Positions 25,893-34,182 of a DNA stretch of 64,000 nt are shown here, one piece after another. Position numbers and translations under genes: made by a program. Numbering within the stretch: position 1 is the first letter of the stretch; the number at the start of each line of letters is the position of its first letter. A model generated the notes under the pieces. It saw nothing but the letters and a program-made list of their open reading frames with translations, was not told the DNA's origin and made no database searches. Origin of the DNA: SZUA-370 sp034003955 (lineage in GTDB: Bacteria; Spirochaetota; Spirochaetia; Treponematales; UBA12059); the NCBI GenBank assembly GCA_034003955.1, contig JAVEXO010000007.1, forward strand, positions 1 to 64,000, read 5' to 3'.

Positions 25893-27097
25893 CGGATCTT
25901 CGTGACAGGGCACCCATAAGGGCTGCCGACATAAAGGAACTAAACGAACGCCTTGTTCTTGGTATGGTATTCAGGGCAAGCCGCGCCTCACAGAGTGAGG
26001 TGGCAGCAAGCTCTGGACTCAAGGCGCCTACCGTATTCAGAATATTCGGTGAGCTAGAGCGCTTAGGGCTCATAGCGCCAGTAGCTTCCCCTCCCCTGGC
26101 CGCAGACAGGAAGGGTAGGCGACCCACCTGGTATGCCCCGGTCCCCGGTGCCTACAGGGTGATAGGACTCGACTTTAGAGCCGGAGCAGCCTCTGTCGTG
26201 GTGGAGGATTTCTCGGCTGCGATATTGTATGAGGAGGAACGCCTCATACCCAATGGGGCCAATGCATCGGAAGCCTACGCCATAGTCTCCGACCTAGCCG
26301 AGGAGGCTCTCAAGAAGGCGCCGGGTGGGCCCCTCCTTGGAATTGGCGTCGGGGCTCCCGGGGTGGTCGATCTGGCGAAGGGAGAGGTGCTCAAGTACGA
26401 GAGGATCCATGGGCTATCAGGTTTTCCCTTGGCCGAGAGGCTAACACAGCGGTTTAACGCCACCGTCAGGATGGGCAATAATGCCACCGTTGCCGCCATG
26501 GCGGCGTATCGATACGGTTCCCCGCAGGAAAGCGCAGGGAACCTGGACGATGAGACCAGATCACCCTCGGCAGACAGCTTCTTTGCCCTGCTCGTTCGCT
26601 CGGGAGTTGGAGGTGCCTTCATCAGGGCTGGCTGCCCATACGAGAGTGGTGGAAAGACTGCCATAGAAATTGGGCATATGACCATGGATACCACCGGCCC
26701 TGAATGTGCCTGTGGTGGCTTTGGCTGCCTTGAGGCCTACCTGGCCGAAGACGCCTTGGTTGCTGCCGCGGCAAAGGTGGGTTCCTGTGTCGATTTTTAT
26801 GAGCTTGTGCGTCTTATAGAGGCGCAGGATGCCTCTACGCTCAAGGCCTTGCAACCAGCTGCTGAGCAGGCGTCCGTAGCCTTGCTCAATATACGGCATC
26901 TTCTCGATCCAGGCGAGTACATCATCATCTCTCGTTCAGAGGCCCTTTCCAGGTTCCTGGCAAGCGCGATACGGCGCTACCTTGCGGCATCACTGTGTGC
27001 AGAAGATGATGAACCAAGGATACGTGGCTATCGCTGGGACCCGGTACTGGCAGGGAGAGCCGCCTGCGATATGGTTTTTGACGGGTTTTTCTCATAG
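25889..27097 (+). CDS. ROK family transcriptional regulator
   Basis: 402 residues, GTG start overlapping the previous stop. An N-terminal winged helix-turn-helix (about 15-70, RASQSEVAASSGLKAPTVFR) is followed by a ROK domain with GIGVGAPGVVD and the zinc motif GHMTMDTTG then CACGGFGCLEAY. The usual NDAN catalytic segment reads GNNATVAAM, lacking the catalytic Asp, which fits a sugar-sensing repressor rather than a kinase. It is the last gene of the envelope operon; the effector is unknown. Confidence 0.87.
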   Translation: MTDLRDRAPIRAADIKELNERLVLGMVFRASRASQSEVAASSGLKAPTVFRIFGELERLGLIAPVASPPLAADRKGRRPTWYAPVPGAYRVIGLDFRAGAASVVVEDFSAAILYEEERLIPNGANASEAYAIVSDLAEEALKKAPGGPLLGIGVGAPGVVDLAKGEVLKYERIHGLSGFPLAERLTQRFNATVRMGNNATVAAMAAYRYGSPQESAGNLDDETRSPSADSFFALLVRSGVGGAFIRAGCPYESGGKTAIEIGHMTMDTTGPECACGGFGCLEAYLAEDALVAAAAKVGSCVDFYELVRLIEAQDASTLKALQPAAEQASVALLNIRHLLDPGEYIIISRSEALSRFLASAIRRYLAASLCAEDDEPRIRGYRWDPVLAGRAACDMVFDGFFS

Positions 27098-27164
27098 TTC
27101 TCTGAGAGGCTATTACTATCCCCTGAGATAGCGTTACAACACCATAAGAAAGGCGGAATGACAC

Positions 27165-27947
27165 ATGACAGACATTGCATCATGGAACGTCAACGGAATA
27201 CGCTCGGTGGCTACCAAGGGTTTCTTCGAGTGGGTAGGCGCTAGCTCGCCAGACGTCGTGTGTATTCAAGAGACTAAGGCTGATCCTTCTCAGCTGGGCA
27301 AGGAGTTCTTCGAGCTCAAGGATGGCGAAGGCAACACGATGTCTGTTCATTGGGCAAGCGCCAAACGGCGAGGGTATTCAGGGGTGGCCATCTACAGCAA
27401 GAAGATGCCTCTGGCCGTTCGCACCTTGGGATTGGAAGAGTTTGACGATGAGGGGCGCTACCTTGAGGCAGATTTTGGGGATTTAGTCGTAGCCAGCGCA
27501 TATTTCCCAAACTCCCAGGAGGCAGGAGCCAGGATAGACTATAAGTTAAGATTCTGTGATGCTGTGCTCGCCCGTTGCGATTCACTCGTCGCCGAAGGCC
27601 GTAATATCGTTGTGTCAGGCGACTACAATATTGCCCACACGCCGATCGATCTTACCTATCCCAAGGCAAACGAGGCTAATCCTGGCTACCTACCACAAGA
27701 ACGTGAATGGATGACAAAATTCCTGTCTTGTGGATATGTCGATGCCTTCAGACGCCAGCATCCTGGCGAGGCGGGTCGCTATAGCTGGTGGAGCTATCGC
27801 ATGAAGGCTAGAGAGAAGGACATAGGCTGGAGGCTGGATTACAACTGCGTCAACGAGGCTCTGTACCCCCTCGTCAAGGCCACAGGAATTTCAAAGTCAA
27901 TCATGGGTTCAGACCACTGTCCTGTGACGATCAGGATCGATATCTGA
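27165..27947 (+). CDS. xth: Exodeoxyribonuclease III
   Basis: 260 residues. The EEP-nuclease motifs are complete: SWNVNGIRS, VVCIQETKADPSQ, SGDYNIAHTPIDL, GWRLDYNCVN and MGSDHCPVTIRI. The enzyme cuts at abasic sites and trims 3' ends in base-excision repair. It is preceded by a 67-bp gap and followed at 10 bp by the rhomboid gene. Confidence 0.95.
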   Translation: MTDIASWNVNGIRSVATKGFFEWVGASSPDVVCIQETKADPSQLGKEFFELKDGEGNTMSVHWASAKRRGYSGVAIYSKKMPLAVRTLGLEEFDDEGRYLEADFGDLVVASAYFPNSQEAGARIDYKLRFCDAVLARCDSLVAEGRNIVVSGDYNIAHTPIDLTYPKANEANPGYLPQEREWMTKFLSCGYVDAFRRQHPGEAGRYSWWSYRMKAREKDIGWRLDYNCVNEALYPLVKATGISKSIMGSDHCPVTIRIDI

Positions 27948-27957
27948 AGGAGTCGAT

Positions 27958-28515
27958 ATGAAAATAAAGTATAATGCACCGACGACCCTGACCTTTACCC
28001 TTGTGTGCGCATCCGTCCTTCTCCTCAACACCATCTTTCCAGGTCTTACGCTTAAATGGTTTTCTGTGCCGGGTCGTGGAGGTTTTGACCCGCAATCGAT
28101 ACGTGACTATGTCCGCCTCCTTACCCACATTCTGGGGCATTCAGATATCAACCATTTCCTTTCAAATTTTGCCTTCATTCTGCTTTTGGGTCCTATTCTG
28201 GAAACAAACTACGGTTCTGGCGGCATGGCCTTGATGACGGTCATTACGGCTCTGGTAACAGGCATACTCAATATTCTTATCTTTCCCACCGGGCTCATGG
28301 GCGCAAGCGGCATAGTCTTCATGATGATACTCCTCGCCTCATTTACCAATTTCAACAAGGGCGAACTTCCACTGACATTCATTCTTATCATGCTTATGTA
28401 TCTCGGTAAGGAAGTATTCAATGCCTTTAAGTCTAATAACATCTCAGAGTTTGGCCATATCATAGGCGGCCTCTGCGGAAGCATCTTTGGCTATCTAAAA
28501 CCGTCCAAGCGCTGA
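27958..28515 (+). CDS. Rhomboid family intramembrane serine protease
   Basis: 185 residues with about six membrane helices. Rhomboid landmarks are present: HILGHSDINHFLSNFAF (HxxxxHxxxN loop region), GASGIVFMM with the nucleophile Ser, and FGHIIGGLCG with the catalytic His. It should cleave transmembrane substrates. A GGAG site precedes the ATG. Length matches the minimal six-helix class. Confidence 0.87.
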   Translation: MKIKYNAPTTLTFTLVCASVLLLNTIFPGLTLKWFSVPGRGGFDPQSIRDYVRLLTHILGHSDINHFLSNFAFILLLGPILETNYGSGGMALMTVITALVTGILNILIFPTGLMGASGIVFMMILLASFTNFNKGELPLTFILIMLMYLGKEVFNAFKSNNISEFGHIIGGLCGSIFGYLKPSKR

Positions 28516-28544
28516 GACAGGAGACAGAGATCTCCTCCATCGTC

Positions 28545-28572
28545 TTGTATACTGGGCTCTCTACTGTATACT
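28545..28572 (+). promoter_or_regulatory. Promoter before the phoH remnant
   Basis: TTGTAT (28545-28550), a 16-base spacer and TATACT (28567-28572). An AGGAG ribosome site follows before the ATG at 28602, so the remnant still appears to be expressed. Confidence 0.5.
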
Positions 28573-28601
28573 AGAGTCAAAGGACAAGAGGAGCCCATGT
28601 G

Positions 28602-28841
28602 ATGGAAGCGAATGATAGAAAAATCCTTGTTATTGACACCAACGTTTCGAGGGCCGGGGAGGGTTCCAAAGTAGTCCTGACCGGTGATCCATATCAAATA
28701 GACAATATGTACCTCGATGCCAATTCCAATGGCTTGTCATTTCTTGTTGATACCTTTAAGGGGCAAGCGGTATTCGGCCATGGTATCTTGCAGATGAGCG
28801 AACGAAGCCAACTCGCGGAACTGGCTACGAGTCTGCTGTGA
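28602..28841 (+). pseudogene. Internally deleted phoH (PIN-PhoH) remnant
   Basis: 79 residues. The first part, DRKILVIDTNV, is the opening strand of the PIN domain found at the start of YlaK-type PhoH proteins. The rest, from SRAGEGSKVVLTGDPYQIDN to ERSQLAELATSLL, is the extreme C-terminal part of the PhoH ATPase. A normal protein is about 430-450 residues, so roughly 360 residues, including Walker A, appear to be missing in frame at the join NV/SRAGEG. It keeps a promoter and ribosome site. It may be a decayed gene, a deletion artefact of assembly, or a retained small protein. Confidence 0.75.
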
Positions 28842-28848
28842 GGATCCT

Positions 28849-29094
28849 GTGAAGGTTGCGTTCTGCCAGCTCTGTGGCAGGGTGGTTCTTAAGAGTTTTC
28901 TTTACTGCCCATATTGTGGTGCAGCTATGCGTGTGGGGCCGGATGCCGAGCGTGTTTGCACCGTCTTTGACAAACTAGAACAACGGCAGGCTCAGGCTGG
29001 CTCACTCCGCATAGACAGGCTCATTGCCGCCCTCGATGCTATAGAAACCGATCTTGAAACACTCATGCATGACGATGTATCTTCGGCTGTATAA
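28849..29094 (+). CDS. Small zinc-ribbon protein
   Basis: 81 residues, GTG start 7 bp after the phoH remnant. Two CxxC knuckles (FCQLCG and YCPYCG, 14 residues apart) form a zinc ribbon; the remainder is helical (RIDRLIAALDAIETDLETL). No enzymatic domain is present; the function is unknown. Confidence 0.6.
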   Translation: MKVAFCQLCGRVVLKSFLYCPYCGAAMRVGPDAERVCTVFDKLEQRQAQAGSLRIDRLIAALDAIETDLETLMHDDVSSAV

Positions 29095-29196
29095 CATGCT
29101 TTTCCTAGCGTACTGGGGGCGTTGTTTCAACGGAGTGCCGGGTATACACTAGGCGAAGCCACACTCTGGCAAGTGCTTACTTAAGGAGAGATAACG

Positions 29197-30390
29197 ATGT
29201 ATGGATCAATGAAAGAAGAATTAAAAACAAAACTCGAGGCAATACGCACAGAAGGCCTCTATAAGACCGAACGTATCATCACCACTCCTCAGGGTGCCGA
29301 CATATCTGTCAAAGGTGGCCAGCGCGTCGTCAATTTTTGTGCCAATAACTACCTTGGGCTGGCCAATGACCATAGCATTGGAGAGGCCGCCAAGACGGCG
29401 ATAGACGAGTGGGGCTACGGTCTGTCTAGTGTGCGCTTCATTTGTGGTACCCAGGAGCCTCACAAACGCCTCGAGGCGGCTCTCTCCGAGTTCCTTGGCA
29501 CAGAAGACACCATCCTGTTTTCGTCGTGCTTTGACGCCAATGGAGCCGTATTCGAACCCCTTTTGGATGCCGATTGTGCCATTGTGGCCGACAGTCTCAA
29601 TCATGCATCTATAATAGACGGCGTCAGGCTGAGTAAGGCGCAGCGATTCATATACAAGCACAATGACTTTGCCGATCTTGAAACCAGGCTCAAGGAAACA
29701 GCCTCCTTGCGGCAAAGGCTCATTGTTACAGACGGCGTATTCTCCATGGATGGAGACATAGCGGATCTTGGTAGGATTTGTGATATCGCCGAGAAGTATG
29801 ATGCCCTCGTCATGGTAGACGATAGTCATGCTACCGGCTTCGTAGGATCAAAGGGTAGGGGTACCCATGAATACTGCGGAGTCATGGGTCGTGTAGACAT
29901 CATTACTACAACCTTCGGCAAGGCCCTGGGTGGAGCATCGGGCGGCTGTATTGCAGGAAAAGCAGAAATTGTTGAATATCTCCGGCAGAAGGCCAGACCC
30001 TATCTGTTCTCCAATACCCTGGCTCCCGCCATAGTAGGGGGAACACTCAGAACCCTGGAGATGCTGTCAAAATCTACAGAATTGAGAGACCGACTAGAAT
30101 CCAACACCAAGCGTTTCCGCGATGGCCTGACCAAGGCTGGCCTCGACGTACGCCCTGGCGTGCATCCAATATGCCCGATCATGCTCTATGACGAGCGTCT
30201 GGCCCATACCATGGCCGATAGACTCCTTGATGAGGGCATTTATGTCATAGGCTTTAGCTTTCCCGTCGTGCCACGGGGTCAAGCCAGGATTCGCGTTCAG
30301 GTTTCAGCCGCTCATAGTGTTAAGCAGATAGACGACGCCATAGCAGCGTTCGCCAAGATAGGCGCCGAACTTGGTGTCTTGAAGAGGTAG
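29197..30390 (+). CDS. kbl: Glycine C-acetyltransferase (2-amino-3-ketobutyrate CoA ligase)
   Basis: 397 residues, typical for Kbl. Alpha-oxoamine synthase features: VNFCANNYLGLANDH, SSVRFICGTQEPHKRLE, VDDSHATGFVG, and the PLP lysine in TTTFGKALGGASGG. It converts 2-amino-3-ketobutyrate and CoA to glycine and acetyl-CoA, linking threonine breakdown to glycine; no threonine dehydrogenase is next to it. AAGGAGAG precedes the ATG. The glycine cleavage operon elsewhere in the window would use the product. Confidence 0.92.
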   Translation: MYGSMKEELKTKLEAIRTEGLYKTERIITTPQGADISVKGGQRVVNFCANNYLGLANDHSIGEAAKTAIDEWGYGLSSVRFICGTQEPHKRLEAALSEFLGTEDTILFSSCFDANGAVFEPLLDADCAIVADSLNHASIIDGVRLSKAQRFIYKHNDFADLETRLKETASLRQRLIVTDGVFSMDGDIADLGRICDIAEKYDALVMVDDSHATGFVGSKGRGTHEYCGVMGRVDIITTTFGKALGGASGGCIAGKAEIVEYLRQKARPYLFSNTLAPAIVGGTLRTLEMLSKSTELRDRLESNTKRFRDGLTKAGLDVRPGVHPICPIMLYDERLAHTMADRLLDEGIYVIGFSFPVVPRGQARIRVQVSAAHSVKQIDDAIAAFAKIGAELGVLKR

Positions 30391-30392
30391 AC

Positions 30393-30812
30393 ATGTCAGG
30401 GACCAAAGGCAATCCCAAGAAATTGCTGTTTATAGCAGGAGCAGGGGCACTCATCGTGGCCGGTGCCGTCATCCTTGTCTTGGGCCTGTACTCGGGTAGT
30501 CAAGAATCCAAGACAACACTCATAGCGCGCTACTTTAGGGCGGTCGAGGCGGGAGACGAATTGGCGCTCAAGGACATGACCGTGCCTGGCTTCCAGTCTG
30601 ATATAGGCATTGTTCCCCTTAAACGGGGAAGCTATGAGCTGTATGACTTCGGGCAACAGTCTGAAGATGTCTATCATTTCCTCATCATAGCACCGGGAGT
30701 AGACGGCAAGAAACAAGCGCAGATGGGGGAGATAAACTTTAAGCGCCGTGGATTCTCAAGGCGCCTAGAGTCATTGCGTCTCATATCGAGTGGCATTCGG
30801 ATAAAGGAGTAG
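30393..30812 (+). CDS. Uncharacterised single-helix membrane protein
   Basis: 139 residues starting 2 bp after kbl. One membrane helix (about 10-33, LLFIAGAGALIVAGAVILVL) and a small exported domain of about 100 residues (YFRAVEAGDELALKDMTVPG), reminiscent of small NTF2-like folds but not firmly assigned. It converges with tsaD. Confidence 0.6.
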   Translation: MSGTKGNPKKLLFIAGAGALIVAGAVILVLGLYSGSQESKTTLIARYFRAVEAGDELALKDMTVPGFQSDIGIVPLKRGSYELYDFGQQSEDVYHFLIIAPGVDGKKQAQMGEINFKRRGFSRRLESLRLISSGIRIKE

Positions 30813-30880
30813 ATCCAGGCTTGAAAGAACCCCGTAAGGGGAACCTTAGACGGACTGCCTTGAGCCCCTCACGTGAAGAC

Positions 30881-31894
30881 TTACCTGAACATTCGTTTAA
30901 AGGAGCTCACACGGGGCGAAGCATTGAGACTAAGCCCGTCACGGTCACCCCTCTCCAGCATGCGGCATCCGAGCCCCGCTACCATGGCGGCATTATCGCC
31001 ACAGAGTGATAGTGGAGGGAAGAGGACACGGAGATTGGCACGCTTAGCCAGAGCCGCTCTCAGGTAGCTGTTGGCCGCCACCCCTCCTCCGGCCACGATT
31101 GTCGTAAGCCCGGTATCATCGACCGCTTTAAGAACCCTCGATACAAGCATGTCTACGGCGGCCTTCTCAAAGGCAGCCGCCAGGTTCTCGTCGCTACGCT
31201 CAAAGGCAGGGTTCCAGAATTGGTCTAGCTGTCTTATGGCTGCTGTCTTTATGCCAGAATAAGAGACGTCGTAGCGATGCTCTCCCTTGTATAGATGAGC
31301 GGATGGGAAGGAGCAGGCCGCAGGATTGCCAGATCGGGCCAGTCTGTCAATGGCGGAACCCCCGGGATACCCCAGCCCGTAGTGTTTGGCCACCTTGTCG
31401 AAGGCCTCGCCTATGGCGTCGTCTATGGTCGTACCAAGAACTGTAATATCATCGAACCCATCAGTCTTGCATATCAGGGTATGTCCTCCTGACACGATGA
31501 GGCCAAGGAACGGATACTCGATGTCCTCGGAGAGTAAAGGGGCGTACAGATGGGCAAGCACATGGTTTATGCCGACGAATGGCTTGCAAGTCGACCAGGC
31601 CAGGGCCTTGGCAAAGGATACACCCACGAGGAGGGAACCGGCCAATCCTGGTTTTGAGGTGACGGCTATTCCGTCTATGCCAGCCATCGTGAGGCCGGCT
31701 TCCTTTAGCGCATGCGCTACGACATCTAGAATCCACTCGGTATGAAGCCTTGAGGCTATCTCTGGAACTACGCCGTTAAACTCGGCATGGCTGGCTATTT
31801 GAGTGGCAACGATGTTTGAAACAACACGGCGGCCGTCTATGACAACGGCCGCCGCGCATTCGTCACATGAGGATTCAATCCCCAATATCGTCAT
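30881..31894 (-). CDS. tsaD: tRNA N6-threonylcarbamoyladenosine synthase subunit TsaD
   Basis: 337 residues, the standard length. Family signatures: GIESSCDECAAAVV, the metal site HVLAHLYAPLL (HxxxH), VSGGHTLI, GEAFDKVAKHYGLGYPGG and VAGGGVAANSYLRAAL, and a final CGDNAAMVAG. It transfers the threonylcarbamoyl group to A37 of ANN-decoding tRNAs. It overlaps the upstream deacetylase gene by 20 bp. Confidence 0.97.
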   Translation of the reverse strand: MTILGIESSCDECAAAVVIDGRRVVSNIVATQIASHAEFNGVVPEIASRLHTEWILDVVAHALKEAGLTMAGIDGIAVTSKPGLAGSLLVGVSFAKALAWSTCKPFVGINHVLAHLYAPLLSEDIEYPFLGLIVSGGHTLICKTDGFDDITVLGTTIDDAIGEAFDKVAKHYGLGYPGGSAIDRLARSGNPAACSFPSAHLYKGEHRYDVSYSGIKTAAIRQLDQFWNPAFERSDENLAAAFEKAAVDMLVSRVLKAVDDTGLTTIVAGGGVAANSYLRAALAKRANLRVLFPPLSLCGDNAAMVAGLGCRMLERGDRDGLSLNASPRVSSFKRMFR

Positions 31895-32858
31895 CGTCGT
31901 CCGAATCCATCATGATGCGTGAGATGGTAGAGAGGCTAAAACCTTGGTCCATGAGCTGGGGATAGAGATCGGCAAGCGTCTGCGCCAGCTCGGCAGACCA
32001 GACATGGCCTATCATCACGGCGTAGCCGCGTTTCTCCGCTACCTTGGTGCCCTCGGCTATATAATGCAGTATCGATGCCTTGTCGGGGGTGTTGTCTAGA
32101 AACACTGTACGCTCCCATGTAGATTGTCTCATAAGTGAAGCCACGGATTGTACCACGGAATCTCCTATGGTTAAAGAGTCCAGGAAATAGAGCCCGCTTG
32201 TAGCCATTTCATCCAGCACGGTAGACATGACCCTGACGTCTGATGTCGCCTTGGAACCCATGTGGTTGTTCATGCCAACGACTCCTGGTAGTTCAGCAAT
32301 ATTCCGGCGCAGTATGCTCCTGATAGTGGCATCGTCCATGTCGGCACGTATCGCACCAGGCCCTGGATCAAGCCCACCTACGGCCTCCATGGGCTGGTGG
32401 AGTATCAGTTCCTTACCGGCAGCCTTCACAAGCTCTCCTGCCTTTCTAGTATACGGAAGTCCAGGTAATACGGCTATGGTTACGGGGCCAGGAAGGTCCA
32501 GAAAGGGTTTTAGCTGCCACTCGTTGTAGCCGGCGTCGTCTATGACAAAGACGAGCACACCCTTGGACCGAGGTTTCGCCACAGGCTTTTTTGATGTTCG
32601 CTCGCTTGTAGCCGCCCTGGGTGTCGCTGTCGTGGGGGGTGCCGATGTGGCAGGGTGGAGCGACTCTACAGGAGCGACTAAGGGCTCCGTTTCTGTTGTT
32701 ACTTCCGGAGCCGCCGATACTGTTGGCACTATCTTTTCTTTTAAGCCCAACAAGGCCATAGCCGTCGCAAGGGCCAAGAGTACGAGGAAAGTGCTTGTAT
32801 ATAGGATTGTGGTACCCCGACGCCTAGCGCCGGCTGGTAATCGTTTCTTTTTAGGCAT
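31875..32858 (-). CDS. Divergent polysaccharide deacetylase family protein
   Basis: 327 residues. A basic N-terminus and one membrane helix (about 17-39) anchor it; a Pro/Thr linker follows. The C-terminal 220 residues match the divergent polysaccharide deacetylase (DUF610, YibQ) family: VFVIDDAGYNEWQL, LHQPMEAVGGLDPGPGAI, GVVGMNNHMGSKATSD and YAVMIGHVWSAELAQ. It probably acts on envelope glycans. The tail is an acidic run (DSDDDDDIGD). Confidence 0.88.
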   Translation of the reverse strand: MPKKKRLPAGARRRGTTILYTSTFLVLLALATAMALLGLKEKIVPTVSAAPEVTTETEPLVAPVESLHPATSAPPTTATPRAATSERTSKKPVAKPRSKGVLVFVIDDAGYNEWQLKPFLDLPGPVTIAVLPGLPYTRKAGELVKAAGKELILHQPMEAVGGLDPGPGAIRADMDDATIRSILRRNIAELPGVVGMNNHMGSKATSDVRVMSTVLDEMATSGLYFLDSLTIGDSVVQSVASLMRQSTWERTVFLDNTPDKASILHYIAEGTKVAEKRGYAVMIGHVWSAELAQTLADLYPQLMDQGFSLSTISRIMMDSDDDDDIGD

Positions 32859-32921
32859 CGCTCCTATCGACTATATGACGACTGCATTCACCATCGCAAG
32901 AGCCATGCCCATACTCTTTAA

Positions 32922-33764
32922 TCAAGCTCCTATGAACTCGGCATAGTCTGTCTGTTCGCGTAGCTTTCGTATCGCCCGTTTCTCTATCTGACGAACCGTT
33001 TCGGCCGAGATTCCCATGGTTTGACCTATTCCCTTGAGTGTCCTTTTCTTGTTCCCGTAGAACTCGAAGCGATAGATTAGAACCTGTCGTTCCTTCTCCA
33101 TCAGGGCTTCCAGCAGGGCTATTGTCTTTTCTCTCATGCAGTCATTGACCAAGGCTGTATCAGGACTATAGGTTTCGTCGGCGTATACATCAAGAACACT
33201 ACCAGAATCATCGTCATCACTGTCGCTGTCTAGGGGCATGATTCTGCATGACATCTCGAGTGCTTCCTGCACCCGCTGATCATCCATGCCCAGATCAGCC
33301 GCTATCTCGGCGTTGGTAGGCTCTCGTGACAGGCTCTGAGAAAGGTATCCTGATGTCTTATGAATTCGTCGTATCAGTTCTTCCTTGCGGTGTGGGAGCC
33401 TAATGGCTCGTCTGGAATTAACCAAGGATCTGGTAACGGCTTGTTTTATCCACCACGAGGCGTAGGTGGAGAACCTGACATTCCTGCGATAGTCAAAACG
33501 TTCGGCAGCCTTTATAAGCCCCATATTTCCTTCTTGAATCAAATCTATGAGGGGAATATCGAAATTTGAGAAGGCTCGTGCTATCTTGATGACCAGGCGA
33601 AGGTTGGCTTCTATAAGCCTTGATCTGGCATCATCGTCGCCAGCTTGTATACGTTTAGACAGATCATGCTCTTCTTCGGCGCTCAGTAGTGGTATGTGTT
33701 TAATCCGATCGTAGTAGATTTTCAAGGTATCTTCAGACGTGTTTATGTTAGCTCTTGCACTCAT
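32922..33764 (-). CDS. RNA polymerase sigma-70 family factor, group 2-like
   Basis: 280 residues. Region 1.2 (DTLKIYYDRIKHIPLLSAEE), region 2 (LIQEGNMGLIKAAERFDYRR, FSTYASWWIKQAVTRSL), region 3 and region 4 with helix-turn-helix (TLKGIGQTMGISAETVRQIE) are all present; region 1.1 is absent. This is the layout of RpoS/SigB-like alternative factors of the RpoD class, not FliA or RpoE. The ATG (33762-33764) is buried in a perfect 18-bp hairpin whose loop carries the ribosome site, so its translation is probably conditional. The upstream 150 bp are very AT-rich. Confidence 0.92.
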   Translation of the reverse strand: MSARANINTSEDTLKIYYDRIKHIPLLSAEEEHDLSKRIQAGDDDARSRLIEANLRLVIKIARAFSNFDIPLIDLIQEGNMGLIKAAERFDYRRNVRFSTYASWWIKQAVTRSLVNSRRAIRLPHRKEELIRRIHKTSGYLSQSLSREPTNAEIAADLGMDDQRVQEALEMSCRIMPLDSDSDDDDSGSVLDVYADETYSPDTALVNDCMREKTIALLEALMEKERQVLIYRFEFYGNKKRTLKGIGQTMGISAETVRQIEKRAIRKLREQTDYAEFIGA

Positions 33765-33795
33765 ATTGTTAGCACCTCTAACAATATGAGTGCAA
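33755..33795 (-). promoter_or_regulatory. Perfect 18-bp hairpin hiding the sigma factor start
   Basis: TTGCACTCATATTGTTAG (33755-33772), five bases (33773-33777), then the exact reverse complement (33778-33795). In the mRNA the loop is AGGTG, the Shine-Dalgarno, eight bases before the AUG; the AUG and codons 2-3 lie in the 3' arm. No U-run follows, so it is not a terminator. Confidence 0.9.
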
Positions 33796-34008
33796 TAATC
33801 GTGCCATGTTCTTTGTATAATATAACTAATTCTATAATTACTTACTAAATAAGAAGATAGATACTATGTATAATTATTCTAATGATTGAAAAGACTAAAA
33901 TAGTCTACTTTATTTAACAAAACAGCTTTTTTACTGTCTACTAAATAATAAACCACCCTCATGCAAGGGTGGTTCTGGTGCCGATATCGCCCTGTGTGCC
34001 GAACCGTT
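33796..34008 (-). other. AT-rich leader and promoter region of the sigma gene
   Basis: About 210 bp, strongly AT-rich between 33800 and 33950. TATTAT (33817-33822 on the minus strand) is a candidate -10 box about 20 bases before the hairpin, but no good -35 stands out. The right end holds the terminator of the upstream gene. No reading frame is supported. Confidence 0.4.
33945..33975 (-). terminator. Terminator between M23 unit and sigma gene
   Basis: AACCACCCT and AGGGTGGTT form a nine-pair stem with a six-base loop (about 33951-33974), followed on the minus strand by TATTATTT. It ends transcription coming from the 40-residue protein and M23 genes. Confidence 0.65.
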
Positions 34009-34131
34009 TCACTGATCTACAGTCGTCATCATGGTGGTTTGATTGACGAGTCTGGGATCCGCGCCGGCGTATTCACGTATGAATGTAAATAGTGCGAGTA
34101 CCGCCACGATGGCGATGACTAGCTTTTTCAT
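34009..34131 (-). CDS. Small secreted or membrane protein, 40 residues
   Basis: ATG at 34129-34131 preceded by GGAGGATAG, stop at 34009-34011. The product starts MKKLVIAIVAVLALFTFIRE, a basic N-terminus and a hydrophobic helix of about 16 residues, then a short polar tail rich in Thr and Met (TTMMTTVDQ). No lipobox is present. It lies 51 bp after the M23 gene and just before a terminator, so it is probably co-transcribed with that peptidase. No family recognised. Confidence 0.55.
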   Translation of the reverse strand: MKKLVIAIVAVLALFTFIREYAGADPRLVNQTTMMTTVDQ

Positions 34132-34182
34132 CTATCCTCCATATCCCGCTCATGCTATCGACAAACGCTACAATTTTCAATA

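Noticed and set aside
33755..33795. Hairpin as a rho-independent terminator or transcription factor operator
   Set aside because: No U-run on either strand, and arms of 18 bp with AUG and Shine-Dalgarno placed exactly are better explained as translational control; a protein operator is not fully excluded.
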